Source: Paenibacillaceae bacterium
GTDB lineage: Bacteria > Bacillota > Bacilli > Paenibacillales > Paenibacillaceae
Assembly: GCA_004134985.1 (NCBI GenBank)
Contig: REGQ01000009.1
Location: 148,508-212,507 of the forward strand
Direction: 5' to 3'
Length of the DNA stretch: 64,000 bases
Shown here in pieces: positions 7,393 to 15,921 of this stretch. The notes beneath the pieces are model-generated. The model was given only the letters and a program-made list of their open reading frames with translations. It did no database searches and was not told where the DNA came from. The first letter of the stretch is position 1. Each line of letters opens with the position of its first letter. The position numbers and the translations under genes are program-made.

Positions 7393-10314
7393 GTGGCAGA
7401 GCAACGTGTAGATGAGCTGCGCAAGTTGTTCGAAGGCTATGGTAGCAGGCACCAGATTGAAGGGAATACGCCTGTTCTTGTTGCCGATGACGACTGCTTG
7501 TGGTTTATCGAGTCCGGGTCAATTGACGTATTCGCCGTGTCTTTGCAGCATGGGGACGATGCCGCCAGCGACAAGCGCCGCTACTTGTTCAGCATGCGCG
7601 AAGGAGCAATTCTGTTCGGGATTGAGGACGATTTCAGCGTTGAACGCAGCGGATTGTTGCTGGCGGCCGCACCGGGAACAAATGTCTATCGTATTGAACG
7701 CGATATTATTGTGCAATTAAGAGCGAATCGCCGACTGAATGATGAGCAATTCGCACTGTTGATCGATCAATGGATCAATTGCTGGGCAGGCGCTTTGAGC
7801 ACATTCAACGCACCTTCTTCGTTTCAGGTTTTGGAGGAAACGGAGCTTCAGGAACTAGCGCCGGGCACGACCTGGCGAACGATGCACACGATGTGGATCA
7901 GACGGCATTCCGGCAAGCTCTCCTGGATGGAGGAACACGCCTTTCCAGCAGACGGGGACAGCTATCTTCCAATTACATCATCCAGTTGGCTGGAGGCGAG
8001 CGAGACGTGCGAGATCGAAGTAAAGAGTACGGTAGCCTGGCTAAAAGCCGATCCTGACTTGCAGAGCTTATACGCTTTTCATCGAATTATCGCAGCAAGA
8101 CTAGCGGCATTGCGAACAAAAGAACGGCTGCTTGAGCATGAACGGCTGCTCAGAAGAGCGGAGCATGACCATACTTTGATGGATCATGCGCTCAAGCATC
8201 TGCTTGCCGTAACGGGGGGAGAGGCCCAGCGCACAGCAGCCTACTACGATTGTGCTGATCCGTTGTTTCTCGCCTGCCGTATCGTGGGAGAACACGCGGG
8301 GATTGCAGTCAAGCCAGTGACCAGGCAACGCAAGCAGAAGCACAGGCATAATCCGCTGCAAGACATCGCCAAAGCATCGGGAGTCAGGTCGCGAAATGTT
8401 ATTTTGAAAGGCGAATGGTGGAAAGAAGACAACGGCCCGCTGGTCGCATTTATGGAACACTCCTCCGAACCGATCGCTGTACTCCCTGCCAGCGCCACAT
8501 CGTATACGTGGATCAACCCGGCGAGCGGAGAACAGGGAGCCGTTGATTCAGGCATGGCCTTGACGATCCAGCCGATGGCTTGCATGTTCTATCGGGCATT
8601 TCCGCAGCATGCGCTTGGAGTAATGGACATTTTGCGCTTTGGCTCACACCGGTCAATTCGGCGCGACCTCGTCATGATGCTGCTCATGGGAGCGGTTGCC
8701 GGGCTGTTTGGAATGTTTATTCCAATTGCAACAGGCCTATTGTTTGATTCTATTATCCCGGAATCCTATCGGGGGCCGCTGGTGCAGATGGCTTTGATTT
8801 TGACCGCCGTTACCTTGGCCGTTGCGTTGATGCAACTAACGGGTGCTATGGCCTCGTTGCGAATGGAAGGCAGAATGGACAACTCGATCCAGGCGGCGAT
8901 TTGGGACAGGTTGCTCAATTTGCCAGTCTCTTTCTTTCGCGGCTATACGGCCGGGGATTTGGCCATTCGGGCCAACAGCATTAACACGATCCGGCAGTTA
9001 TTGTCCGGAGCGGTGCTGAGCTCATTATTTGCCGGCGTTTTCTCCAGCTTTAATTACGCACTGTTGTTTCACTATGATGTTAGGCTGGCATTGATTGCCG
9101 GGGGACTCGTCCTCATTGCGATGGCATTCACGGTAACGATCGGCTTGCTGCAAATCCGCTATCAGCGCCAACTGCTGGACATTCAAGGAAAAATATCGGG
9201 CACAGTGCTTCAATTGCTCAATGGCATAAGCAAATTTCGGATGGCTGCTGCGGAGAATCGAGCTTTCTTCCTGTGGGCCAAATCTTTCGCGGAGCAGAAG
9301 AAGCTTTCGTTCCGGGCAAGGACACTGGATAATTATTCGGCGGTATTCCAGTCCTTTTTCCCGCTTCTGGTGTCCATGGTGCTGTTCTACATGGTTGCCT
9401 CTAAAGAATCCAGCTTGTCTGCGGGTCAGTTTATTGCATTTTTTGCGGCTTTTTCCGCCTTTCTTGCCGCCATGCTGTCCATGGCTTCTGCGATGCTGTC
9501 GCTTGTCCATGTTGTTCCCTTGTATGAAAGGGCGAAGCCCATCTTGCGTGCATTGCCAGAAATTCATGATCTGTTGGAAGATCCAGGCGAGATCAGCGGC
9601 AGCATTGAGGTGCGGCACCTTCGATTTCAATATGGCGCTGATCAGCCGTTGGTGTTGAAGGATTTGTCCCTGACGATACAAGCGGGCCAATTCATTGCTT
9701 TCGTCGGGGCTTCGGGCTGCGGCAAGTCAACGCTGATGCGTCTGATGCTTGGTTTCGAACAGCCGGTTAGCGGCTCCATCTTCTTTGACGGGCAGGACAT
9801 GCGAACGCTTGACGCCAGCTTGCTGCGTAGTCAGTTCGGTGTTGTGCTGCAAAACAGCAAGCTCATGTCTGGCGACATCTATACGAATATTATTGGCTCT
9901 TCAAACCTTACGCTTGATGAAGCGTGGGAGGCGGCAACAATGGCCGGAATGGATGAAGACATCCGCAGTATGCCGATGGGGATGCATACCGTCATTTCCG
10001 AGGGAGGGAGCACACTGTCAGGCGGACAACGGCAGCGGCTGATGATTGCACGCGCCATCGCAAGACGTCCCCGAATTTTATTCTTTGATGAGGCGACGAG
10101 CGCATTGGACAACCGGACACAAAGTATTGTCAGTGAAAGTCTGGAACGACTGCAGGCAACAAGAATTGTAATCGCCCACCGCCTGAGTACGATCACAAAG
10201 GCAGACCGGATTTATGTGTTGGACAAAGGGGCAATCGTACAAGCGGGCACTTATGAAGAGTTGATGTCCTGCGAGGGGATTTTTTCCGATTTGGCCAGGC
10301 GTCAGGTTGTATGA
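7393..10314 (+). CDS. NHLM ABC transporter, ATP-binding/permease without peptidase
   Basis: A 973-residue partner ABC protein of the NHLM export system. It has a long N-terminal soluble part (about 1-410) that resembles a cyclic-nucleotide-binding-like domain plus linker and contains no C39 catalytic motif. An ABC membrane domain follows at about 415-700. The C-terminal ATPase has Walker A GASGCGKST, signature LSGGQRQR and Walker B ILFFDEATSALD. The start is GTG behind GGAGGAGGA. In NHLM clusters it accompanies the peptidase exporter, probably as a heteromeric or tandem transporter. It follows the C39 gene with a 24-nt gap. Confidence 0.93.
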   Translation: MAEQRVDELRKLFEGYGSRHQIEGNTPVLVADDDCLWFIESGSIDVFAVSLQHGDDAASDKRRYLFSMREGAILFGIEDDFSVERSGLLLAAAPGTNVYRIERDIIVQLRANRRLNDEQFALLIDQWINCWAGALSTFNAPSSFQVLEETELQELAPGTTWRTMHTMWIRRHSGKLSWMEEHAFPADGDSYLPITSSSWLEASETCEIEVKSTVAWLKADPDLQSLYAFHRIIAARLAALRTKERLLEHERLLRRAEHDHTLMDHALKHLLAVTGGEAQRTAAYYDCADPLFLACRIVGEHAGIAVKPVTRQRKQKHRHNPLQDIAKASGVRSRNVILKGEWWKEDNGPLVAFMEHSSEPIAVLPASATSYTWINPASGEQGAVDSGMALTIQPMACMFYRAFPQHALGVMDILRFGSHRSIRRDLVMMLLMGAVAGLFGMFIPIATGLLFDSIIPESYRGPLVQMALILTAVTLAVALMQLTGAMASLRMEGRMDNSIQAAIWDRLLNLPVSFFRGYTAGDLAIRANSINTIRQLLSGAVLSSLFAGVFSSFNYALLFHYDVRLALIAGGLVLIAMAFTVTIGLLQIRYQRQLLDIQGKISGTVLQLLNGISKFRMAAAENRAFFLWAKSFAEQKKLSFRARTLDNYSAVFQSFFPLLVSMVLFYMVASKESSLSAGQFIAFFAAFSAFLAAMLSMASAMLSLVHVVPLYERAKPILRALPEIHDLLEDPGEISGSIEVRHLRFQYGADQPLVLKDLSLTIQAGQFIAFVGASGCGKSTLMRLMLGFEQPVSGSIFFDGQDMRTLDASLLRSQFGVVLQNSKLMSGDIYTNIIGSSNLTLDEAWEAATMAGMDEDIRSMPMGMHTVISEGGSTLSGGQRQRLMIARAIARRPRILFFDEATSALDNRTQSIVSESLERLQATRIVIAHRLSTITKADRIYVLDKGAIVQAGTYEELMSCEGIFSDLARRQVV

Positions 10315-10326
10315 AGTCCCGATCAA

Positions 10327-10382
10327 ATTTGAACTAAATTTGAGATGCATTTGAGAGCTGATTTAATCAAGGATGTTATGCT
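10327..10382 (+). promoter_or_regulatory. ATTTGA direct repeats and promoter of the precursor peptide gene
   Basis: Three exact ATTTGA hexamers start at 10327, 10338 and 10349, one every 11 bp, i.e. one helical turn. A looser ATTTAA follows at 10361. TTGAGA (10351) and TATGCT (10377-10382) are the best -35/-10 candidates, but with a 20-bp spacer that is too long for unaided sigma-A recognition. This arrangement is typical of promoters activated by OmpR/PhoB-type regulators. TAGGAGGAA precedes the ATG at 10427. Confidence 0.55.
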
Positions 10383-10426
10383 AGTCATTGTAAAGCACAT
10401 TAACTATTTCTAGGAGGAATTAAACA

Positions 10427-10795
10427 ATGAGTTGGACAGAAGAACAGGTTAAAGAAACGGTAAGTGCAGTAGTAAGCAAAGCGGGCAGCGATGCAGAATT
10501 TCGCGCTTTGGCTGTATCCGATATTTATGCGGCAATCAAATCGGCAACAGGACATGAAGTTCCGCAAGATTTCAAAATCCAGGTTGTCGACGGCGCTGGC
10601 TATCATGTCAACGTAGTATTGCCGGAACTGCGCGGAGCTGAGGATGAATTGACCGAAACCGAATTGGAAGCTGTCGCTGGCGGAAGCAAAGCGGGCGCTG
10701 AGAAATTCTTCTATACGGTTGGCGATATTGCAGAGGATGCAGCCAGAACAGCGATCCGCGTCGGAGAAAGAGCAGCAGACAACCTGACAAGCTAA
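10427..10795 (+). CDS. NHLP-leader precursor peptide (nitrile hydratase-like leader, double-glycine site)
   Basis: A 122-residue precursor. Residues 1-86 are the leader: VKETVSAVVSKAGSDAEFR and FKIQVVDGAGYHVNVVLPE match the nitrile-hydratase-alpha-like leader family (NHLP), ending DELTETELEAVAGG. C39 cleavage after Gly86 would release a 36-residue core starting SKAGAEKFFYTV and ending ADNLTS. The core has no Cys and few Ser/Thr, so lanthionine or thiazole chemistry is unlikely. It can form an amphipathic helix and has Lys at precursor positions 88 and 92 as possible acylation sites, besides its new N-terminus. It has its own strong ribosome binding site and probable promoter, as expected for a structural peptide made in excess. 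The enzymes downstream suggest fatty acylation. Confidence 0.9.
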   Translation: MSWTEEQVKETVSAVVSKAGSDAEFRALAVSDIYAAIKSATGHEVPQDFKIQVVDGAGYHVNVVLPELRGAEDELTETELEAVAGGSKAGAEKFFYTVGDIAEDAARTAIRVGERAADNLTS

Positions 10796-10873
10796 TAGCG
10801 GCAGTCAAGGCTGTCTGAGGCAGTCATCGAAGTTGGCTGTTCATTTTCCAGCTATTCTATATTTCCCATCCAT

Positions 10874-10902
10874 CAACAGGCTGCCGTGCTGGCAGCCTGT
10901 TG
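10874..10902 (+). terminator. Strong hairpin between precursor and downstream enzymes (attenuator or RNA-processing element)
   Basis: A perfect 12-bp stem CAACAGGCTGCC / GGCAGCCTGTTG with a 5-nt loop, 79 nt after the precursor stop codon and 33 nt before the symporter start. There is no T run after it, so it may be a partial terminator or a 3' stabiliser that keeps precursor mRNA above enzyme mRNA, as is common in RiPP operons. Confidence 0.6.
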
Positions 10903-10934
10903 ATTCAAAACTTGAACAGCAAGTAGGTGCTAAT

Positions 10935-12272
10935 GTGGGTCACATTTCTGTGACATCCTTTCGCTGGGTCAAATCTTTCTGGATGATTTTGCTCTGCATG
11001 GTGGCAGGCATTGCTGCAGGGTTATTATTTCCCCATGAGTCGCAATCACTGGCCGCTGCGGGCAATCTCTATGTATCGTTTTTGAAAATGTGCGTTATTC
11101 CCATTATGATGACCGCAATTGTATCGAGCATCGGCAGCTTGTTCATGAACAGCAGCGCATTGCAGACCATCCGGCGAATGCTGCTTGTCAACCTGATTGC
11201 GCTGCTCGTTACCGGAATTGCCGGTCTGACTGTTGGCATTGCGGGGCAACCGGGGGCCGGGTTGACAGATGAGTCGAGGGCAGTGCTTGGCTCGATTGTC
11301 AATGAATCAGGAGGCAGCAATGAACAAATGCCGGAGTATGCCAATGGGGGAATGCTCGATTTTATACTGGGGATGATTCCTTCGAACATTTTTGGCGCGC
11401 TGCTCGAAAACAATACGCTGCAAATCTTATTTTTTTCAATCATTTTGGGCGTGGCAGTCGGCATGGTTGGCTCCAAGCCTGGAGAAGAGCTGCTGCAATT
11501 GGCAGATGTGCTATTCCATGCTTTTCAGAAAGCAATTTCTTGGTCGATGTATATGTTGCCGTTTGGGCTTTTCTGCATGATGGCCGGGCAGTTTGCTGCG
11601 CTTAATCTGGGCATTCTGCCTGCTATGGCCAAACTTGTGGCCATGCTCTGTCTTGCAAGCTTGCTCCTGATGGCGCTCGCGATTGCGACCATGGCCGTGC
11701 GGCTCAAGCTGCCGGTGCGCACGATTGTCAAAGCGATGAAGGAAACGCTCATCATAGCTTTTGGAACAAGGAATAGCATAGCTGCGGTGCCCGCATGTTT
11801 GTCTGCTCTGGGAGAAGGGCTTGGTCTGGACCCTCGCTCCACCAGGCTTGTTGTGCCGCTCGGGATGATTATGTGCCGCTACAGCATGCTGCTTGTGTAT
11901 ACGTTAGGCCTTACTTTCACCGCGCAATTATACGGATTCAGCTTTACTTTGGCCCAATGGACGCTCGTATTGCTCGGCGCCATCCTGGTTTCTGTAGCAG
12001 GCGCGGGCTCGCCTGGAGTAATTTCAATTGGCATGATTGCACTCATTGCCGGCCCTTTGCAGCTTCCGGCAGATGTAACGATTATTTTGCTGCTCGCGGT
12101 GAACCCGATCGTCGACCCGATCATCACCACAGCCAACGTGCTTGTGAACTGCGCGGCAGCCTCATTAATTTCACCAAGGACGGGTGCAGATGCTCACCAT
12201 CAAAAAGCTGACGAGAACAGACTGGAAAGCCTACAGCAGCCTGATGTTCCGGTGGCTTCTTCCGCAACTTGA
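10935..12272 (+). CDS. Dicarboxylate/cation symporter family (SDF/DAACS) membrane protein
   Basis: A 445-residue member of the glutamate/dicarboxylate:cation symporter family with about eight transmembrane segments. The re-entrant-loop region is visible as TLIIAFGTRNSIAAVPACLSA (Ser-rich motif modified), MCRYSMLLVYT, and LLLAVNPIVDPIITTANVLVN, where canonical transporters have a DRxxTxxNV-like motif; the Arg of that motif is replaced here (VDPIITTANV). I chose GTG 10935 because AAGTAGGTG lies just before it; a longer frame from 10833 runs through the hairpin. Its place inside the cluster suggests uptake of a precursor or export/immunity, but the substrate is unknown. Its 3' end overlaps the next gene by about 80 nt. 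Confidence 0.85.
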   Translation: MGHISVTSFRWVKSFWMILLCMVAGIAAGLLFPHESQSLAAAGNLYVSFLKMCVIPIMMTAIVSSIGSLFMNSSALQTIRRMLLVNLIALLVTGIAGLTVGIAGQPGAGLTDESRAVLGSIVNESGGSNEQMPEYANGGMLDFILGMIPSNIFGALLENNTLQILFFSIILGVAVGMVGSKPGEELLQLADVLFHAFQKAISWSMYMLPFGLFCMMAGQFAALNLGILPAMAKLVAMLCLASLLLMALAIATMAVRLKLPVRTIVKAMKETLIIAFGTRNSIAAVPACLSALGEGLGLDPRSTRLVVPLGMIMCRYSMLLVYTLGLTFTAQLYGFSFTLAQWTLVLLGAILVSVAGAGSPGVISIGMIALIAGPLQLPADVTIILLLAVNPIVDPIITTANVLVNCAAASLISPRTGADAHHQKADENRLESLQQPDVPVASSAT

Positions 12273-13056
12273 CGGACTTGAGGCACAGAACAAATTGCTG
12301 ATGATCGGGGCTGAAACGGCAGGGGAGCCGATCGGGCTGATCGTTATGGAGCTGGAGCGGGAACATGCGAATGTGCACTGCCTGTTTGTTGCCAAATCCT
12401 CTCGCCGACAGGGCATTGCGGCGGGAATGATGAGAGCGGCGAAGGCATATTGCCTGGCAGGCGGCCTGTCATTTATCCAATTTGCTTATTACGCCAACAA
12501 GTCGGCCACTGCCGCAATTGAAGCATGGCTTCACAAGGAAGGCTGGTCCACGCCAAGGGTGGAAGCGGTCGTGTTCCATATTGACAGCAGTATCGCTTCG
12601 GCGCCCTGGCTCAGAGACAGGCCGCTGCCCCATCGGCTGCGCATGCAGCGCTGGAGTGAGACGGGACAGCACGAACGGGATCAGCTGTCTGAGGGAGGAA
12701 GGCTCGCCTATCCTGCCTTTTTGTCCCCGTTTAAGGCTTTTGCGCCGCTGGAGGAAGCGAGCAGTCTATGCTTGTTGTCTGCATCGGGAATTGAAGGCTG
12801 GGTGATGGCTTACCGTGTCGCAGAGCATACCATTCTGTATGATGCTGTCTTTGTTGCTGCGCAATATCAGCGCTTCGGTCTTGCCTTCGTCATGCTGGCC
12901 AAATCGATTCTGCTGCAGCTGGAAGTGGGTATCCCCTATGGAATGTTTACTGTAAATGCGAGTACACCGGATATGATGAAGCTAGCCAGGCAGTGGATTG
13001 CTCCTTATGCCTGCAAAACAAATGAGAAAAAAAGCAGTTTTCACAAGCTGAAATAA
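12190..13056 (+). CDS. Tandem GNAT-family acyltransferase, candidate peptide N-acylase
   Basis: A 288-residue protein with two GNAT-like halves. The first (about 1-135) has a good acyl-CoA/pantetheine-binding loop VAKSSRRQGIAAGMM. The second (about 165-280) has a degenerate one, VAAQYQRFGLAFVML. Start codons ATG 12190 or GTG 12184 are both inside the symporter gene, so the two are translationally coupled. GNAT enzymes linked to NHLP or lanthipeptide precursors are known to transfer fatty or polyketide acyl chains onto ribosomal peptides (selidamide and goadvionin pathways). The ketosynthase, ACP and ketoreductase directly downstream supply a plausible acyl donor. That this enzyme acylates the 10427 precursor is inference. 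Confidence 0.8.
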   Translation: MLTIKKLTRTDWKAYSSLMFRWLLPQLDGLEAQNKLLMIGAETAGEPIGLIVMELEREHANVHCLFVAKSSRRQGIAAGMMRAAKAYCLAGGLSFIQFAYYANKSATAAIEAWLHKEGWSTPRVEAVVFHIDSSIASAPWLRDRPLPHRLRMQRWSETGQHERDQLSEGGRLAYPAFLSPFKAFAPLEEASSLCLLSASGIEGWVMAYRVAEHTILYDAVFVAAQYQRFGLAFVMLAKSILLQLEVGIPYGMFTVNASTPDMMKLARQWIAPYACKTNEKKSSFHKLK

Positions 13057-13124
13057 AAGCTGATATGAATCGTTTCACAGATCGGCTGGCCAGTTATGAC
13101 AGGGCGTTTCGGGAGGGAATGACG

Positions 13125-15506
13125 ATGGCAATTATGCAAAGGCATTACGATCAGCGTATTGTTGTGACCGGATTAGGGATATTGTGCGCGCTCGGCAGCC
13201 AACCGGAAGCCGTGTTCAAGCACATGCTCACAGCCAAAACCGGAATTAGAGCGCTGAGCCGCTTCCCGGCTGATAAGCTGCATTGTTCGATTGCGGGAGA
13301 GCTTGAGCCTGCCCATCTGGCGGCGATTGAAGCGGATGGCTCTACGGCATCGATGGATTTATGCGCCAGATTTGCCGTTGCGGCCGCTCGGCAAGCGCTG
13401 CAGCACAGCGGTCTTATGATTCAGTCTGATGATGACAGCCGGGCGGAAGGGACGCTGAGCAGCATAGGAGCGAGCAGAATAGGGCTCACCCTTGGCACAT
13501 GCAATGGGGGAATCCTGTCGCTGGAGAAGCAATGGACAGTGACCGCTTTGGATGCTGACAATACAGCCAATTACCCGTTTTATCAACAGGGAGACGATGC
13601 GGCCCGTGCAATCGGCGTGCGCGGGCCTGTAGCCACCATGAATACGGCTTGCGCAGCAAGCGGCAACGCAATTGGCTACGCCAGCGACATGATTCGCTGG
13701 GGGTACGCGGATGTCATGCTGGCAGGCGGCTCCGATCCGCTGTCACATAGTGTATACGCCGGTTTCAATGTGCTGCGGGCGCTCAATCCGCTGCCGACTT
13801 CGCCGTTCGGCGACCGCTACGGCCTCAATTTGGGAGAAGGCGCGGCCTTTGTCGTGTTGGAGCGTATGGATAAGGCGCTGCAGCGAGGTGCGCGAATATA
13901 TGGCGAATTGTGTGCATACGGCTTGAGCAATGATGCTTACCATGAGACCGCCCCTCACCCTGATGGCGCGGGGATTCACAGGGCGACCGCTATGGCGCTG
14001 CACCAGGGGCAGGTTCCAGTTGATCGCATTCACTATATTAATGCGCATGGCACCGGAACGTTGGCGAACGACCGAGCGGAAATCAAGGGGCTCAAACAAG
14101 TTTTTGGAGACGAGATGGCCGTTCCGCTCAGTTCAAGCAAAGCTTATTTCGGCCATAATCTGGGGGCGGCCGCAGCGGTGGAGCTGGTAACCTCACTCTA
14201 TGCTATTGACCAAGGCCGCTTGCCGGCCACGCTGCATTACGATGCGCCCCGCGAGGGCTGTGACGATATCAATCTGATTGCCGGGGAGATGCCGCATGCC
14301 CGCTTGACGCCAGAATACATGCTCAGCAACAACGCCGCATTCGGCGGCCATAATGTGTCGCTGTTGCTGCGGATGAGCTCTGAGACGGCTGCTCCGAATA
14401 ATGGCGGCTCATTCAACAAACGAGCGCGAGTCGCCATTACTGGACTTGGCGCTGCCGGCTGCTGGGGGTTGCACCGACCAGGGCTGCTTGATTTCATCGC
14501 CAGTCGATCTTCAACAGAATCAAATGACAGGCAAGAGTGGACTTCGTTTGCGCTGAAGGAATATGACAAAAGCAAGTATGAACGCAGAATGAATCAAATT
14601 ACCCAAAGTACGATCGGAGCGGCAATGCAGGCGCTGCAGGACGCGGGGATTCCCGCAGAAATTCCGAATGACACCGGCTTTATTTATGGTACGGCCAGAG
14701 GCAGCACAGAGAGTATCGAACGTTACCTCGGCTCCGTATTTGAGAAAGGGCCGGAATACGCCAGCAGTATTTTCTTTCCCCACACGGTCATTAATTCGGT
14801 GGCAGGGAAAACGGCAGAGAAGCTTCAGTTTACAGGCTTCAACAGCTCCTTCAGCACGGGCGGCAATGAGGGAATTACCGCTGCGCTGTACGCTGCAGGC
14901 AAGATTGGTGAAGGAGCACTGACCGCCTGCCTGATTGGCGCTGGCGATGAACGTTCGGCGCTGTCGGATCATATTGACTGTGCCAAAGGACTGCATGCCA
15001 GCCGCTATCCGATGACCGAAGGCAGTGTCTGCATGATGCTGGCTGACATGGATCAGTCGCTTGCCAACCACGCCAGAATTTATGGAGAGTTGTGCGGGTT
15101 CGGCATTGCGTTCGGTGCTGTGCCGCACACGCGCGAAGGGCAGAAGACAATTCAAGCGGCGGTGGCCGGAGCGCTGGACGAGGCGCGCATTGCCATGCAG
15201 GAAGTGGATCTTGTCTTGCTGAATTCAATCGGCCGGCCAGAGGAGACCGAGTGGGAACGGGACGCCGTCTCACAGGCTGCGGGGACAGCGGTTCCACCGA
15301 TTGTATGCCTGAACGAAACCTTCGGTTACGGCGAATCGATCAGTTCCATGCTGCATCTTGCCGTAGCGGCCGAACTTGTTTTTGCTGGCGGGTCGAAGGG
15401 GGCGCTTGGCTTACTGGAACAGCGAAAGGTTAGCAGTGTGCTCACGATCAGCTCGTCAGTAAACGGCAATTACACCGCAGCCATAATCAAGGCCGTTGAA
15501 GCATAG
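13125..15506 (+). CDS. Fused beta-ketoacyl-ACP synthase and chain-length-factor-like protein
   Basis: One chain of 793 residues holding two thiolase-fold KAS domains. The first half is a complete ketosynthase: nucleophile Cys in MNTACAASGN (codon at 13650), His in INAHGTGT and His in SKAYFGHNLGAA. The second half keeps the fold (VAITGLGAAGCWG, SSFSTGGNEG, FGYGESISSM) but has no Cys at the nucleophile position (SFSTGG) and lacks both His motifs, as in chain length factors. KS and CLF are normally separate subunits; a fusion fixes their 1:1 ratio. The start is ATG 13125, eight nt after GGGAGGGA; an ATG at 13119 and one at 13065 are less well placed. It should elongate the acyl chain on the ACP encoded next. 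Confidence 0.9.
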   Translation: MAIMQRHYDQRIVVTGLGILCALGSQPEAVFKHMLTAKTGIRALSRFPADKLHCSIAGELEPAHLAAIEADGSTASMDLCARFAVAAARQALQHSGLMIQSDDDSRAEGTLSSIGASRIGLTLGTCNGGILSLEKQWTVTALDADNTANYPFYQQGDDAARAIGVRGPVATMNTACAASGNAIGYASDMIRWGYADVMLAGGSDPLSHSVYAGFNVLRALNPLPTSPFGDRYGLNLGEGAAFVVLERMDKALQRGARIYGELCAYGLSNDAYHETAPHPDGAGIHRATAMALHQGQVPVDRIHYINAHGTGTLANDRAEIKGLKQVFGDEMAVPLSSSKAYFGHNLGAAAAVELVTSLYAIDQGRLPATLHYDAPREGCDDINLIAGEMPHARLTPEYMLSNNAAFGGHNVSLLLRMSSETAAPNNGGSFNKRARVAITGLGAAGCWGLHRPGLLDFIASRSSTESNDRQEWTSFALKEYDKSKYERRMNQITQSTIGAAMQALQDAGIPAEIPNDTGFIYGTARGSTESIERYLGSVFEKGPEYASSIFFPHTVINSVAGKTAEKLQFTGFNSSFSTGGNEGITAALYAAGKIGEGALTACLIGAGDERSALSDHIDCAKGLHASRYPMTEGSVCMMLADMDQSLANHARIYGELCGFGIAFGAVPHTREGQKTIQAAVAGALDEARIAMQEVDLVLLNSIGRPEETEWERDAVSQAAGTAVPPIVCLNETFGYGESISSMLHLAVAAELVFAGGSKGALGLLEQRKVSSVLTISSSVNGNYTAAIIKAVEA

Positions 15507-15620
15507 ACCCGATGAAGTGCAGCTGACCGTAAAGATACAGCGAAGATGTCGTAAGATACGATGCTGATTCAACTGGGCTGGCTGGTTGGCGATAGATGAA
15601 AAAGTAGGAGGAATCGGATT

Positions 15621-15920
15621 ATGGGTGCTGCGCAATTGTCAGTGATGAATCAGATTAAAGCGGAGATCAAGCAAAACCTGCTGATCGACAGGCTGGAACT
15701 GGAAGATATAACGGCAGAAGAAATTGCCGATGATATGATTTTGTTTGGAGAGGGTCTCGGGCTTGATTCTGTAGAAGCTTTTGAAGTGATGGTAGGGCTG
15801 GAGGAATGCTATGGTGTTATGGTTGAGGGCATTCCAGCCGACGAGTTGAAAGAACATCTGTCAACGGTGGAATCGATTGCCGCGTTGGTCATCAGCAGAC
15901 ATACGAAGGGAATTGGCTGA
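15621..15920 (+). CDS. Acyl carrier protein
   Basis: A 99-residue carrier protein. Ser50 in GLGLDSVEAFEVM is the phosphopantetheine attachment site; the surrounding acidic helices are typical. The DSVEA form resembles ACPs of dedicated lipid or aryl-polyene-like pathways more than housekeeping AcpP (DSLD/DSLT). GTAGGAGGAAT precedes the ATG. The stop is followed at once by the ketoreductase start, and a holo-ACP synthase is encoded 1.5 kb downstream, so the cluster can activate its own carrier. Confidence 0.92.
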   Translation: MGAAQLSVMNQIKAEIKQNLLIDRLELEDITAEEIADDMILFGEGLGLDSVEAFEVMVGLEECYGVMVEGIPADELKEHLSTVESIAALVISRHTKGIG

Positions 15921-15921
15921 A

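Noticed and set aside
8101..8585. Minus-strand open frames inside the NHLM ABC gene
   Set aside because: They are overlaps of a clearly coding plus-strand frame and show no conserved features.
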